64,000 bases of DNA from Psychrosphaera sp. (GTDB lineage Bacteria; Pseudomonadota; Gammaproteobacteria; Enterobacterales; Alteromonadaceae): the NCBI GenBank assembly GCA_028098005.1, contig JAOHFM010000002.1, positions 1-64,000 of the forward strand, in the 5' to 3' direction. The notes beneath the pieces are model-generated. The model was given only the letters and a program-made list of their open reading frames with translations. It ran no database searches and had not been told where the DNA came from. The position numbers and the translations under genes were made by a program. Of this stretch, positions 19,445-27,884 are shown in pieces (position 1 is the stretch's first letter; the number at the start of each line of letters is the position of its first letter).

Positions 19445-19446
19445 TA

Positions 19447-20193
19447 TTAACCTTTTTTCACTGTCTCTTCTGATTGTGGAATATAGCCTAATTCTGCGTT
19501 TAATTCGTCAATTTTTTTAGCCATTATCTCGCGAACTTCTTCCGCTTTTTGTCTAATGTACTGTTTTTCATCACTTTCAATAGTAACAGGATCTAAATAC
19601 TCAATAATAACTTTGCCATTGTTCCAACGATTCATTTTTATTCTGTCGTGCGTGCTGCTAATAGCAACTGGCACCATAGGTACGCCTGCCATGAATGCAG
19701 TATAAAATGCACCGGTTTTGAACTTCATTAAGCCTCGGCCTCTAGAGCGAGTGCCCTCTGGAAAAAGCCAAACTGAGATTTTTTTATCACGAATTTTTTG
19801 GGCTGCTTGGCCAATTGTGCCGTGCGCTTTAGTTTTATTTGCACGGTCAATCAGAATATTTCCTGATAACCAATAAACTTGACCAAAAAAAGGCATCCAT
19901 TTTAGGCTCTTCTTACCGACACTCACAGTGCCCTTTCTTACTGCGTTTGAAGCAGTAAAAATGTCCCAAGTATTTTGGTGATTGCCAATATAAACGACCG
20001 GCTCATCAACTATTCTTTGTTGACCACGAAGCTCAATTTCTAACCCTAACATCTTTGCAAATGAGCCATAAACTCTTGCAACCATATGAACGTTATTACG
20101 CTGAAAAGGCTTAACAATAAGATAAAGAAGAAGAAATACTGTTGATAGAATAAAGAAAACACCTAACAATAACGTACGTAAAATAGCCAGCAC
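19447..20193 (-). CDS. plsC: 1-acyl-sn-glycerol-3-phosphate acyltransferase
   Basis: Membrane-associated enzyme making phosphatidic acid from lysophosphatidic acid. An N-terminal membrane helix (about 5-29) is followed by the catalytic NHXXXXD motif (His72, Asp77 in NHQNTWDIF), the glycerol-phosphate site FPEGTRS (144-150) and a VPMVPVAI segment. Length is 248 (245 in E. coli). rraB follows after 2 bases. Confidence 0.95.
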   Translation of the reverse strand: MLAILRTLLLGVFFILSTVFLLLYLIVKPFQRNNVHMVARVYGSFAKMLGLEIELRGQQRIVDEPVVYIGNHQNTWDIFTASNAVRKGTVSVGKKSLKWMPFFGQVYWLSGNILIDRANKTKAHGTIGQAAQKIRDKKISVWLFPEGTRSRGRGLMKFKTGAFYTAFMAGVPMVPVAISSTHDRIKMNRWNNGKVIIEYLDPVTIESDEKQYIRQKAEEVREIMAKKIDELNAELGYIPQSEETVKKG

Positions 20194-20308
20194 AAATACA
20201 ACTCCAAATATTTAAAGGCGCATTGTAGCAAAGTCAGCGAACACCTGTAAGCTAAAGTTTTGTTAAATGTGCTTCAAATATAAAAACAACGGGTTGTTAA
20301 GGGGTGCT

Positions 20309-21613
20309 TTAAAACTCATGACTAGGAAGTATGACTCGCACCGTTAGCCCACCTTCTTTTCCATTAAATAATCCGATATTCCCATGATGTGCATCCGTGA
20401 TTTCTCGGCATAAAGCTAAACCAAGGCCACTTCCACTCGCTTTAGTGGAGTAGAAAGGAATTAATGCGTTTGCCATTACGGAATCAGAAATACCCTTTCC
20501 CTTGTCCGTCACGGATATTATAGACTCGTTTGACCGTTGCTCTAGCTTAATGCTGACGTGCTCGGGCGCGCTGCCTGACTCGTGTGCGTTTTTTAGAAGA
20601 TTAATCAGTAGCTGTTCTAATTGCACCGGATCTGCATTAACAGATGCTCCGCGCTCAGATATATCAACAAAATGCCATTGTTGCCTAAGTGTCCCTATCA
20701 ATTTTTTCCAGTCATTGGCTTTGATATTGGGTTCAGGAAGTTTGGCAAACTTTCCATAACCTTGCACAAAGTCACTCAAGTGCTGAATACGCTCATCAAT
20801 GGTAGAGAATACACGAGCTAAACGTGCTTCCTGTAGGTTTTCACTGAGTATTTGACCGCTGTGCAACATAGACGAGATTGGCCCTAGTGAGTTATTCAGC
20901 TCATGACTTATTACCCTAATCACTTTTTTCCAAACTGCCACCTCTTGACGGCTTAGCTCTCGGGTCATTTGTTTCAGAATAAAGAGCGTATGCCGCTGAT
21001 TATTTAGTGAGAATTGTCCAGTAGACATGTGCCACGTTTGTGGTTCGTCTTGTTCAAAAGTAATTGAGAACAACCCTTCCTTTTTGTCTTCAATAGCCGC
21101 GCCAGCGCCTTTCGGAGCCGATTTTAATAGTTCAGAAAGATACGTGCCGTCCAAACCATTTGAACAGTTAAAAAAGCGTCTAGCGGCAATATTACTGAAA
21201 ATAACCTGTTGCTGATCATTTACTAGAAATAAAACCTCGGGAGAGCTTTGTGTAATTTTATCTAGCAACAATTCTCGTTGATACAGCCAATGCTTTTCTT
21301 CTCGCAGTTGCAATGCGGTGCTGTTATACAATGAGCATAACTTTCCAAGTTCATCAGCATTTTGATAAGACAAGGTTGTCGCGTACTCACCATCTTTTAA
21401 GTTCAATAAACCGAGCTCTAATGCCGATAAACCTTCTCTAATATCTCTCAACAAAAAGCGCGCTAACAACACGCTCGCTGCCACCATAGTTATGGCGCTG
21501 AGTATTTTAATATTGAGTGACAATTCATTTAATAAGAATATTGGAATCGTGCAAACGCTGCTAACAATAGCAACGACCACTAAAATTCTAGGTAACACGT
21601 TAGTAAGCATCAA
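20309..21613 (-). CDS. NtrY-type sensor histidine kinase
   Basis: Membrane sensor kinase of a two-component pair. Two membrane helices (about 9-28 and 35-53) enclose almost no periplasmic domain, so it probably senses within the membrane or through the transporter proteins. HAMP-like and PAS regions follow (PEVLFLVNDQQQVIFSN), then the phosphoacceptor box ISHELNNSLGP (His237), the N-box LLINLLKNAHESG, and G-boxes DKGKGI and GSGLGLALC. The start overlaps the regulator's stop by 4 bases. It is the final gene of a six-gene operon with an ABC exporter of the MacB type. Confidence 0.92.
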   Translation of the reverse strand: MMLTNVLPRILVVVAIVSSVCTIPIFLLNELSLNIKILSAITMVAASVLLARFLLRDIREGLSALELGLLNLKDGEYATTLSYQNADELGKLCSLYNSTALQLREEKHWLYQRELLLDKITQSSPEVLFLVNDQQQVIFSNIAARRFFNCSNGLDGTYLSELLKSAPKGAGAAIEDKKEGLFSITFEQDEPQTWHMSTGQFSLNNQRHTLFILKQMTRELSRQEVAVWKKVIRVISHELNNSLGPISSMLHSGQILSENLQEARLARVFSTIDERIQHLSDFVQGYGKFAKLPEPNIKANDWKKLIGTLRQQWHFVDISERGASVNADPVQLEQLLINLLKNAHESGSAPEHVSIKLEQRSNESIISVTDKGKGISDSVMANALIPFYSTKASGSGLGLALCREITDAHHGNIGLFNGKEGGLTVRVILPSHEF

Positions 21614-22953
21614 TAAGGGATCTCAAACTTATCTAAGCGTCGATATAATGCTTGCCTGCTTAAATTAAACTGACGAGCAATACGGGCAATGACACCTTTG
21701 TGTTCTCTCATCGCTATTTCCAGTTCTTCTTTTGAAGGTTCAATGCTTAACTTTGAAGTTGTGCTGTGAGAGGTAACCGTTGGCTGTTGGTTAATCGCAA
21801 AGTCCACCGCTTCAATTACGCCTTCCGGTTTTAAAACGGCAACTCGTTTACAAGTATTTTCCAGCTCTCTAACATTACCCTGCCAGTGATGATTTTTAAG
21901 TGCATTTTCTGCAGATAAGCTCAACTCTCTATTTGGTAAAAAGTGATTCACCAGTGGCATAATATCGTCCAACCTCTCTGCAAGGGGCGGCACGTTGAGC
22001 TCAATAACGTTCAAACGATAGTACAAGTCTTCTCTAAACTCGCCGGATGCGATGGCATCTAGCAAATTACTATTGGTGGCTGAAATCACCCGCACTTTCG
22101 TTTTAATGGTATTAACCGAGCCTAATCGCTGAAACTCGCCAGTTTGAATAACACGCAATAACTTGGTTTGGCCAGAATAAGGAAGATTGCCGATTTCATC
22201 TAAAAATAGCGTTCCACCATCAGCAGCTTCAAAGAGCCCAATTCGTTTTTTATTGGCGCCGGTATAAGCGCCTGCTTCAGCACCAAATAATTCGGCTTCA
22301 ATTAAGTCTGCAGGTAACGCTCCGCAGTTTACTTTGATAAATGGTGCATCGGGTATTAGAGAGTTAGCTTGCACCACCTCTGCTATTTTTTCTTTACCGC
22401 TGCCGTTCGCCCCCGTAATTAATACAGATATATCGGATTGAGCAACTTGAACTGCCATATCAACAATACGTTGCATTGCTGCACTGGCATAAACAAGACC
22501 CGCTCGACAAGCCTTTGATTTTGTACATTCATCAACTGCTTGCTGACGCTCTAGCTTTTCACTGGCTTGATTTGCTTTACCTAATGCCACTAAATTTGCC
22601 ACTGTATTTAGGAGCTTTTGGTCGTCCCAAGGTTTCGCAATGTAATCTACAGCACCGGCTTTAACTAATTCAATCGCTTGTTCTAGATCAGTCCAAGCCG
22701 TAATTAATATAACCGGGAGGTGCGGATCTAATCGGCGAAGTTGGTAGAACAGTTCTTTGCCTTCTTCACCCGATGTGGTGTCTCCAGTGAAATTCATGTC
22801 TTGAATAACAAGTGACACGCGCAGTTGGTTTGCGTATTGCAACGCCTGACTCGGCGACGTAGTTGTGATCACGTCATAACCATGAATTTCAAGCAACAAG
22901 GACAAGGCTTGTAACACTGCCGGCGTATCATCTACGATTAATATTTTGTCCAT
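21610..22953 (-). CDS. NtrC-family sigma54-dependent response regulator
   Basis: Receiver domain (VDD at 7-9, phosphoacceptor Asp52, Lys in AKPWDD), AAA+ sigma54-interaction domain (Walker A variant GANGSGKE at 181-188, GAYTGA loop at 228-233 that contacts sigma54, Walker B GGTLFLDEIG) and a Fis-type helix-turn-helix at the C-terminus (IARQFNLSRQALYRRL). The GAFTGA loop has Tyr for Phe, a tolerated variant. It probably activates the sigma54 promoter found upstream of the first gene of this same operon. The kinase gene overlaps its end. Confidence 0.95.
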   Translation of the reverse strand: MDKILIVDDTPAVLQALSLLLEIHGYDVITTTSPSQALQYANQLRVSLVIQDMNFTGDTTSGEEGKELFYQLRRLDPHLPVILITAWTDLEQAIELVKAGAVDYIAKPWDDQKLLNTVANLVALGKANQASEKLERQQAVDECTKSKACRAGLVYASAAMQRIVDMAVQVAQSDISVLITGANGSGKEKIAEVVQANSLIPDAPFIKVNCGALPADLIEAELFGAEAGAYTGANKKRIGLFEAADGGTLFLDEIGNLPYSGQTKLLRVIQTGEFQRLGSVNTIKTKVRVISATNSNLLDAIASGEFREDLYYRLNVIELNVPPLAERLDDIMPLVNHFLPNRELSLSAENALKNHHWQGNVRELENTCKRVAVLKPEGVIEAVDFAINQQPTVTSHSTTSKLSIEPSKEELEIAMREHKGVIARIARQFNLSRQALYRRLDKFEIPY

Positions 22954-23013
22954 TGCTCACTCATTGCTTGAATATATCCTTTAAATTAGTGTCTTAGCTT
23001 GGTAAGCAGACTA

Positions 23014-24225
23014 TTAAATGCTACGAGTCGCTATACTTGGGGAAATATTAGCGGCCTTAGAAGCAGGCATAACAACTGATAGTAAACTCGCTATAAAAAC
23101 AAACACTGCCGTTATAAACACATAAATTGAATCAAGCGCCGGCATCGAATAGTTTTCCAATAAAAACTGCCCCATCACTATTGCGGCTATCGAGCCTAAC
23201 GCAATTCCGACCGTACAGATAATAGCGTTTTCGATTAAAAAGTAACGCACGATGTCAGACTTGCGAGCCCCGAGCGCTCGTCGAGTACCAATTTGTTTTG
23301 TGCGTTTGTTAATATTAAACACTGTCAGGCCAAATATTCCAAGCCCTGTGATCAGAACAAGCACAACAATCAGCGTTATTAGCATTCGCAGCATCAGAAT
23401 GTCTGACGAATTATTCTCTCGCTTATCCTCATCCATACCTTGTAACCCAATGATCACTCGTTTGTTATGATCTTGAATCATTAAGTCTTCGATTTGGCGC
23501 ATAATAGCAGCTCGTTGCTCTGGCTCCGTTCTAACAATAATTTTTTGGAACATCGACGCGCCAACAAATGGCATTATAGATACATTGTCCGGACGGCTGT
23601 CTTTTAACCAAGCACTCTTCATCCTTTCAGTAATTCCAATAACTTTTAAAGGTTGAACCCCAAAGTACACAGTTTGTCCAAGGGCATTACCTTCTGGAAA
23701 GAGCTCTAACGCTAACGTTTTAGTAACAATAACCACTTCAGGAAAGACATCCCTTCTAGGAGACATAATCACTTCATCGCTACGGAAATTTCGACCTTCT
23801 ATAAGGTTGATTCCCAGCGTGTCGAGCGCATTTTCATCCGCCAATAAATAAGCAGCGCGAACATCTTGCCCCGATTCTGTTTCACTTGCTGGTTTCAGCC
23901 TTAAGCCACCAGCCGAACCACTTCCCGATAGAGGCACAGCGTTAAATAGCCCCGCATTTTTTACTCCAGGAATATTTCGTAGCATGATTTCAGTTTCTTC
24001 AAACTTTTGAGTAACGTTAAGTTCTTTGTCAAACGTCATGGTTGTAAAACTAAAGATCTCATCTTCTGGATAACCTGTTTCTTGAGTTAAAAAGTCAATT
24101 CGGTCTTTAGCGATAAATGCAGCATTACTGACAATGGCCGTGGTAATGGCTATTTGTATTAGCAACATGATCGCGCCTGCTTTGGAGCGAAGTAGTGAAT
24201 TAAATATAGGTTTAATTTCTAGCAT
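23014..24225 (-). CDS. MacB/FtsX-like ABC transporter permease (second)
   Basis: Four-helix FtsX-type permease: one N-terminal membrane helix, a large periplasmic domain of about 240 residues (MacB_PCD-like, with GRNFRSDEV and VYFGVQPLKVIGI), and three C-terminal helices containing the conserved segment TKQIGTRRALGARKSDIVRYFLIEN. It is the partner of the upstream permease (9-base gap), together making the heterodimeric membrane part of a mechanotransmission-type exporter. The substrate is unknown. Confidence 0.9.
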   Translation of the reverse strand: MLEIKPIFNSLLRSKAGAIMLLIQIAITTAIVSNAAFIAKDRIDFLTQETGYPEDEIFSFTTMTFDKELNVTQKFEETEIMLRNIPGVKNAGLFNAVPLSGSGSAGGLRLKPASETESGQDVRAAYLLADENALDTLGINLIEGRNFRSDEVIMSPRRDVFPEVVIVTKTLALELFPEGNALGQTVYFGVQPLKVIGITERMKSAWLKDSRPDNVSIMPFVGASMFQKIIVRTEPEQRAAIMRQIEDLMIQDHNKRVIIGLQGMDEDKRENNSSDILMLRMLITLIVVLVLITGLGIFGLTVFNINKRTKQIGTRRALGARKSDIVRYFLIENAIICTVGIALGSIAAIVMGQFLLENYSMPALDSIYVFITAVFVFIASLLSVVMPASKAANISPSIATRSI

Positions 24226-24234
24226 GTTTAGCTC

Positions 24235-25548
24235 CTATTGGGTTTTTAAATAAATGGCAGGTTGGGTTTTACAAACAAGCCAAGCTGGATACATTCCGGC
24301 TATGACACAAGCACCAATTGCAATTGCTGGGGCCGTTAATATCATAGCCAAATCCATGCCTGCTAACTCTGCATATTGGCTACTGGTGACCCGCACTCCC
24401 CACAAGCCTAGCTGCGCAATGCCAATACCAATCAATCCGCCTAGTAACCCAAGCACTGAAACCTCTACCAAATGCTGCAAAAATATCTGACGCTTGCTCG
24501 CACCCAAAGCCCGTCTTACGCCAATTTCAGGCGCTCTTCGAATGAACTTACCTAATAAAAGCCCAAGAATATTCGCCAAACAAACCGCTAAAAACATGAA
24601 ACTGAGACCCACCAGAATCTTATTGTCTTCCGATACAACATTGTTGTATTCCATCCACTCGTTCACATCTCTTAAAGTAAACTCAGGTACTTCACGTGTG
24701 TAACGTCCTTTTGTGCCTTGCTCCGTTAGATAAGCAAACAAAAAATCATGGTACTTCTCAACATCTTGTTGGGTTGGTAACTCGGCCCAAAACTGCACCC
24801 AAAACATTTCAGATTGAAGCTGGCCTTCAAAAGTGGTGACTCCCTCATGCTTCCATCCGTTGGTATTACCTCGGGTCACAAGTTGCATTGGTTCCCACAA
24901 CGTAATTGGTATAAATAGCGGCTCAGGCGAATTAAACGAACCGTTGTTTAAATCGTAATACTTGATATGAATGTCCCACTGCTTTATAACGCCCACCACG
25001 GTAAAAATAGTGTCATCAAGATACATTTGTTTACCAACGGAGTTTTGTCCACCAAACAACTTATTGTTGGTCTCTTCATTAATAACAATCACAGATTCAG
25101 CGGCTTTCTCCTGCGCCAAGCTCCATGGCGAACCAAAAACAAAGTCTAAATCGAACATGGTGAAAAAATCCTGTCCTGCAGCCCTGGCTCCCGACAAAAA
25201 AGGCTTAACGTCTTGGTTATTCATATGTACAGTAAACGCGGTGCGAATAGATGCAGTTTTTCTTACGGGTGTTTCAGCATTGTGCAAAAACATCGCATCT
25301 TTATACGTCAATTGATATGGCATATTGTCCGGTGTCCACCAATTATTCCCGTCGTCTGTTGTATTAAGTTGCACGGCAAATAGCTGGTCACTTTTATGTG
25401 GAATAGGATCCATGGACATCATGTGGTACACCGACAAACTTGTCATGGTAATTCCGATGCCAATCGCGATGGCTAAAATCATCAGCGCGGATACTAAAGG
25501 TGTTCGCTTTAGACTGCGCCAACTAAGGTCTATGTAGTGAAGAAACAT
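24235..25548 (-). CDS. MacB/FtsX-like ABC transporter permease (first)
   Basis: 437 residues with a helix near the N-terminus (PLVSALMILAIAIGIG), a periplasmic domain of about 250 residues and three C-terminal helices with the FtsX signature IGVRRALGASKRQIFLQHLVEV. It starts 1 base from the ATPase stop codon, indicating coupled translation. Sequence divergence from the second permease is high outside the FtsX core, so the pair is heterodimeric rather than a recent duplication. Confidence 0.9.
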   Translation of the reverse strand: MFLHYIDLSWRSLKRTPLVSALMILAIAIGIGITMTSLSVYHMMSMDPIPHKSDQLFAVQLNTTDDGNNWWTPDNMPYQLTYKDAMFLHNAETPVRKTASIRTAFTVHMNNQDVKPFLSGARAAGQDFFTMFDLDFVFGSPWSLAQEKAAESVIVINEETNNKLFGGQNSVGKQMYLDDTIFTVVGVIKQWDIHIKYYDLNNGSFNSPEPLFIPITLWEPMQLVTRGNTNGWKHEGVTTFEGQLQSEMFWVQFWAELPTQQDVEKYHDFLFAYLTEQGTKGRYTREVPEFTLRDVNEWMEYNNVVSEDNKILVGLSFMFLAVCLANILGLLLGKFIRRAPEIGVRRALGASKRQIFLQHLVEVSVLGLLGGLIGIGIAQLGLWGVRVTSSQYAELAGMDLAMILTAPAIAIGACVIAGMYPAWLVCKTQPAIYLKTQ

Positions 25549-25549
25549 G

Positions 25550-26281
25550 TTACGCCTCCGCTATAGACTGTTCGACTCTTGCTGATACAGAGTCTGAGGG
25601 TTTATTCTGATACAAGGTAAAGTCGGCTAACTGGCCATCTACTACTTGAATATTGCGTGGCGCACGACGAGCTAACTCTTGGTCATGCGTGACCATAATA
25701 ATGGTAGAACCCTCATTGTTAATGTTCTCTAATAGCTCCATTACTTGACGTGCCATAAGGCTGTCTAAGTTACCGGTAGGTTCATCCGCTAATAAGAAAC
25801 GTGGCTTTCCGGCTAATGCTCTCGCAATTGCTACGCGTTGTTGCTGACCGCCTGATAATTGTTGAGGTAAATGCTTGGCCCTACTGGCTAATCCGACTTT
25901 CTCTAAACACTCTTCAATTCGAAGCTTTCGTTCAGCTGGTTTTATGCCACGATAACGCAAAGGCACTTCGATATTTTCATATAAATTTAAGTCCGGAATT
26001 AAGTTAAAACCTTGGAAAATAAAGCCAATTTTTTGATTTCGTAAATCCGCTCTTTCATTATCATTTAACGAGCCAACATTCACATCATCAAGCATAAATT
26101 CACCACTAGAAAAGGGCTCCAACATACCAGCGATATTTAAAAAGGTTGTTTTCCCTGACCCTGAAGGGCCAGTCACGGCAATAAACTCACCTTCTTTTAC
26201 TTCTAAATTAAAATCTCGTAATGCATGAGTTTGTACTTTTTCCGTTTGATAAACTTTACTGATATTTTTCATGTTTAACAT
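25550..26281 (-). CDS. ABC transporter ATP-binding protein (LolD/MacB class)
   Basis: Cytoplasmic ATPase of the exporter. Walker A GPSGSGKT, Q-loop FIFQGFNL, signature LSGGQQQRVAIARAL, Walker B FLLADEPTGNLD and H-loop VTHD are all intact. The DEPTGNLDS form and the QTHALRDFNLEV start are typical of MacB/LolD-type ATPases that drive FtsX-like permeases. The gene lies 73 bases after the adaptor gene and is coupled to the permeases. Confidence 0.94.
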   Translation of the reverse strand: MLNMKNISKVYQTEKVQTHALRDFNLEVKEGEFIAVTGPSGSGKTTFLNIAGMLEPFSSGEFMLDDVNVGSLNDNERADLRNQKIGFIFQGFNLIPDLNLYENIEVPLRYRGIKPAERKLRIEECLEKVGLASRAKHLPQQLSGGQQQRVAIARALAGKPRFLLADEPTGNLDSLMARQVMELLENINNEGSTIIMVTHDQELARRAPRNIQVVDGQLADFTLYQNKPSDSVSARVEQSIAEA

Positions 26282-26354
26282 TGTGGTGTTCCTTACTAGT
26301 TTTATGTGGTTTGCAACGCAAATTCTTTTATTTATTATGCTATTAGCGACTCAC

Positions 26355-27611
26355 TTAATTTATTAAAAATGAGTCTGTTTTACTGTATTCGTCATAATTG
26401 GAAATAATGATTTCATCGTTAGGACTTAAGCCAGACAAAACTTCTACTTCTCGCATGCTGAGGGCGCCGAGTTGGATATCAACTTTTGTAGCAATATCAC
26501 CTTCAACTTTGAAAACATAAAAGCCTCCGGACTGCATAAAGCTGCCTCGACGCACCTTCATTACATTTGACTTACTCTCTAATAACACTCTGGCAGAGAC
26601 TTGTTGATTCTGACGGATGCCGCTCAATTGTTGCTGGTCAAAACGCACTCGAGCGGTAACTTGACGATTTTTAACTTCTGGTGAAATTGCAGATAATCTC
26701 CCTAAAAAAGTACTACCGGCAATGTTAATTTCAGCTTGCATACCAATACCTAAATCGTTGGCATAACTTTCTGCCACATTAAGCTCAACTTCATAAGCGC
26801 TTAAGTCAACTAACGTCATTAATGCCTCGTTCTTTTTAACTAAGGCTCGTTGTTGAACAATTAAGTTGCCGACAACGCCTTTTACCGTTGCCAATATATT
26901 CAGGTCATTAATTTTACGTTTAAGATCTTCAAGTACTAATGCTTGGCGTGATACTGTGCTTTTTGCACTTGCTAATTCAAACGCTAAACGCTCCTTGGCA
27001 ATACTCACCTCTTCTTTAGCGTGCCTTTGAGTCAATTCAGCCCTCGCCAAATCATCCACGGCTTTTTCAAAATCTATTTTACTAATTAGGTTGTTTTTCA
27101 TTGAGGCATGCGCCCGACGGTTTTCTCGCTGTGCCGCCTCTAGATCTACTTGGGCAATATCCAATAACTTAGTCAACTGTAATGTTTGACTGCGAGCATC
27201 TAACTCTTGGCGTGCTAATTCACCTTTGAGACGTTCCATTTCAGCGCTTTCTTGTTTAAGCTGATTTGCAAGTTCTGGACTGTCCACAATGGCAATAACT
27301 TGGCCTAGCTCAACTTCGTCACCGGCTTTTACTTTGAGCGAAACAAACCCTTGCTCAGGACTATAAACCTGAGGAGCATTAGCTGCGACAATACGCCCAT
27401 TAGAAACAATGTCTCGGACCAATTCACCCATTTCAACTCGAGCAATTTGCATAGAAGCCCGATCAAAAGAATGACTGACAGATGCGCCACTCATCAACGC
27501 CCTAGCAGTAAATACAATCACTATTAGCGCACCAAGAGTAATTCCCACTATTTTTTTTACGTTTGGTTTAGACTCAACGGCAACATCTTGCGCGCTCGTA
27601 TCCTTAATCAT
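26355..27611 (-). CDS. Periplasmic adaptor (HlyD/MacA-like membrane fusion protein)
   Basis: Membrane fusion protein linking the inner-membrane exporter to an outer-membrane channel. One membrane helix near the N-terminus (IVGITLGALIVIVFTARAL), a split biotinyl-lipoyl-like domain (GFVSLKVKAGDEVELGQVIAIVDS and VKGVVGNLIVQQRALVKKNEAL), a long alpha-helical hairpin between the halves, and a beta-barrel domain follow. I prefer the ATG at 27611 (MIKDTSAQ), preceded by GGAG, over a GTG ten codons upstream. It is the first gene of the operon, 81 bases below the predicted sigma54 start site. The unlinked tolC in this window is a candidate partner. Confidence 0.9.
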   Translation of the reverse strand: MIKDTSAQDVAVESKPNVKKIVGITLGALIVIVFTARALMSGASVSHSFDRASMQIARVEMGELVRDIVSNGRIVAANAPQVYSPEQGFVSLKVKAGDEVELGQVIAIVDSPELANQLKQESAEMERLKGELARQELDARSQTLQLTKLLDIAQVDLEAAQRENRRAHASMKNNLISKIDFEKAVDDLARAELTQRHAKEEVSIAKERLAFELASAKSTVSRQALVLEDLKRKINDLNILATVKGVVGNLIVQQRALVKKNEALMTLVDLSAYEVELNVAESYANDLGIGMQAEINIAGSTFLGRLSAISPEVKNRQVTARVRFDQQQLSGIRQNQQVSARVLLESKSNVMKVRRGSFMQSGGFYVFKVEGDIATKVDIQLGALSMREVEVLSGLSPNDEIIISNYDEYSKTDSFLIN

Positions 27612-27701
27612 GTGCTCTGCTCCGTGACCATGAATAAACACTATTCATGCGCCATTTTAATATTTGATATATGATTTTGTGCTTAATGCTTACAGTGAGT
27701 A

Positions 27702-27718
27702 TTGCGAGGAGCGTGCCA
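27702..27718 (-). promoter_or_regulatory. Sigma54 (-24/-12) promoter of the exporter/two-component operon
   Basis: On the minus strand the sequence TGGCACG-CTCC-TCGCA fits the sigma54 consensus TGGCACG-N4-TTGCW with one mismatch. The invariant GG (27716-27717) and GC (27704-27705) have the required 10-base spacing. Predicted transcription start is near 27693. The operon encodes its own NtrC-family regulator. Confidence 0.85.
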
Positions 27719-27772
27719 AAACCTAAAGCACTGATTTAAAAGATATATGTGGGATTTATTCAATTAGAAAAG

Positions 27773-27809
27773 CGTCCGCGGACAGCATGAAGTGTCCGAA
27801 CGGACACTT
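27773..27809. promoter_or_regulatory. Two palindromic upstream activator sites
   Basis: Distal site 27790-27809 has perfect 9-base arms AAGTGTCCG and CGGACACTT around AA. Proximal site 27773-27784 is CGTCCG-CGGACA with no spacer. Their centres are 21 bp apart (two helical turns) and about 85 and 107 bp upstream of the predicted sigma54 start. This is the usual layout of an enhancer for a dimeric NtrC-type activator; the regulator of this operon is the obvious candidate ligand. Confidence 0.75.
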
Positions 27810-27832
27810 TTAACATTGCTTTATAAACCTAC

Positions 27833-27870
27833 AAAAAGCCACAGAGTTTGCGCTCTGTGGCTTTTTTTTT
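27833..27870 (-). terminator. Strong bidirectional terminator after parC
   Basis: 14-base perfect arms AAAAAGCCACAGAG (27833-27846) and CTCTGTGGCTTTTT (27853-27866). On the minus strand it ends parC and insulates the sigma54 promoter from read-through. Confidence 0.9.
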
Positions 27871-27884
27871 TACATCGTAAAAAT

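Noticed and set aside
27790..27809. Palindrome considered as a Rho-independent terminator
   Set aside because: A two-base loop is unfavourable, a stronger terminator for parC lies just beside it, and a second related palindrome plus a sigma54 promoter favour a protein-binding site.
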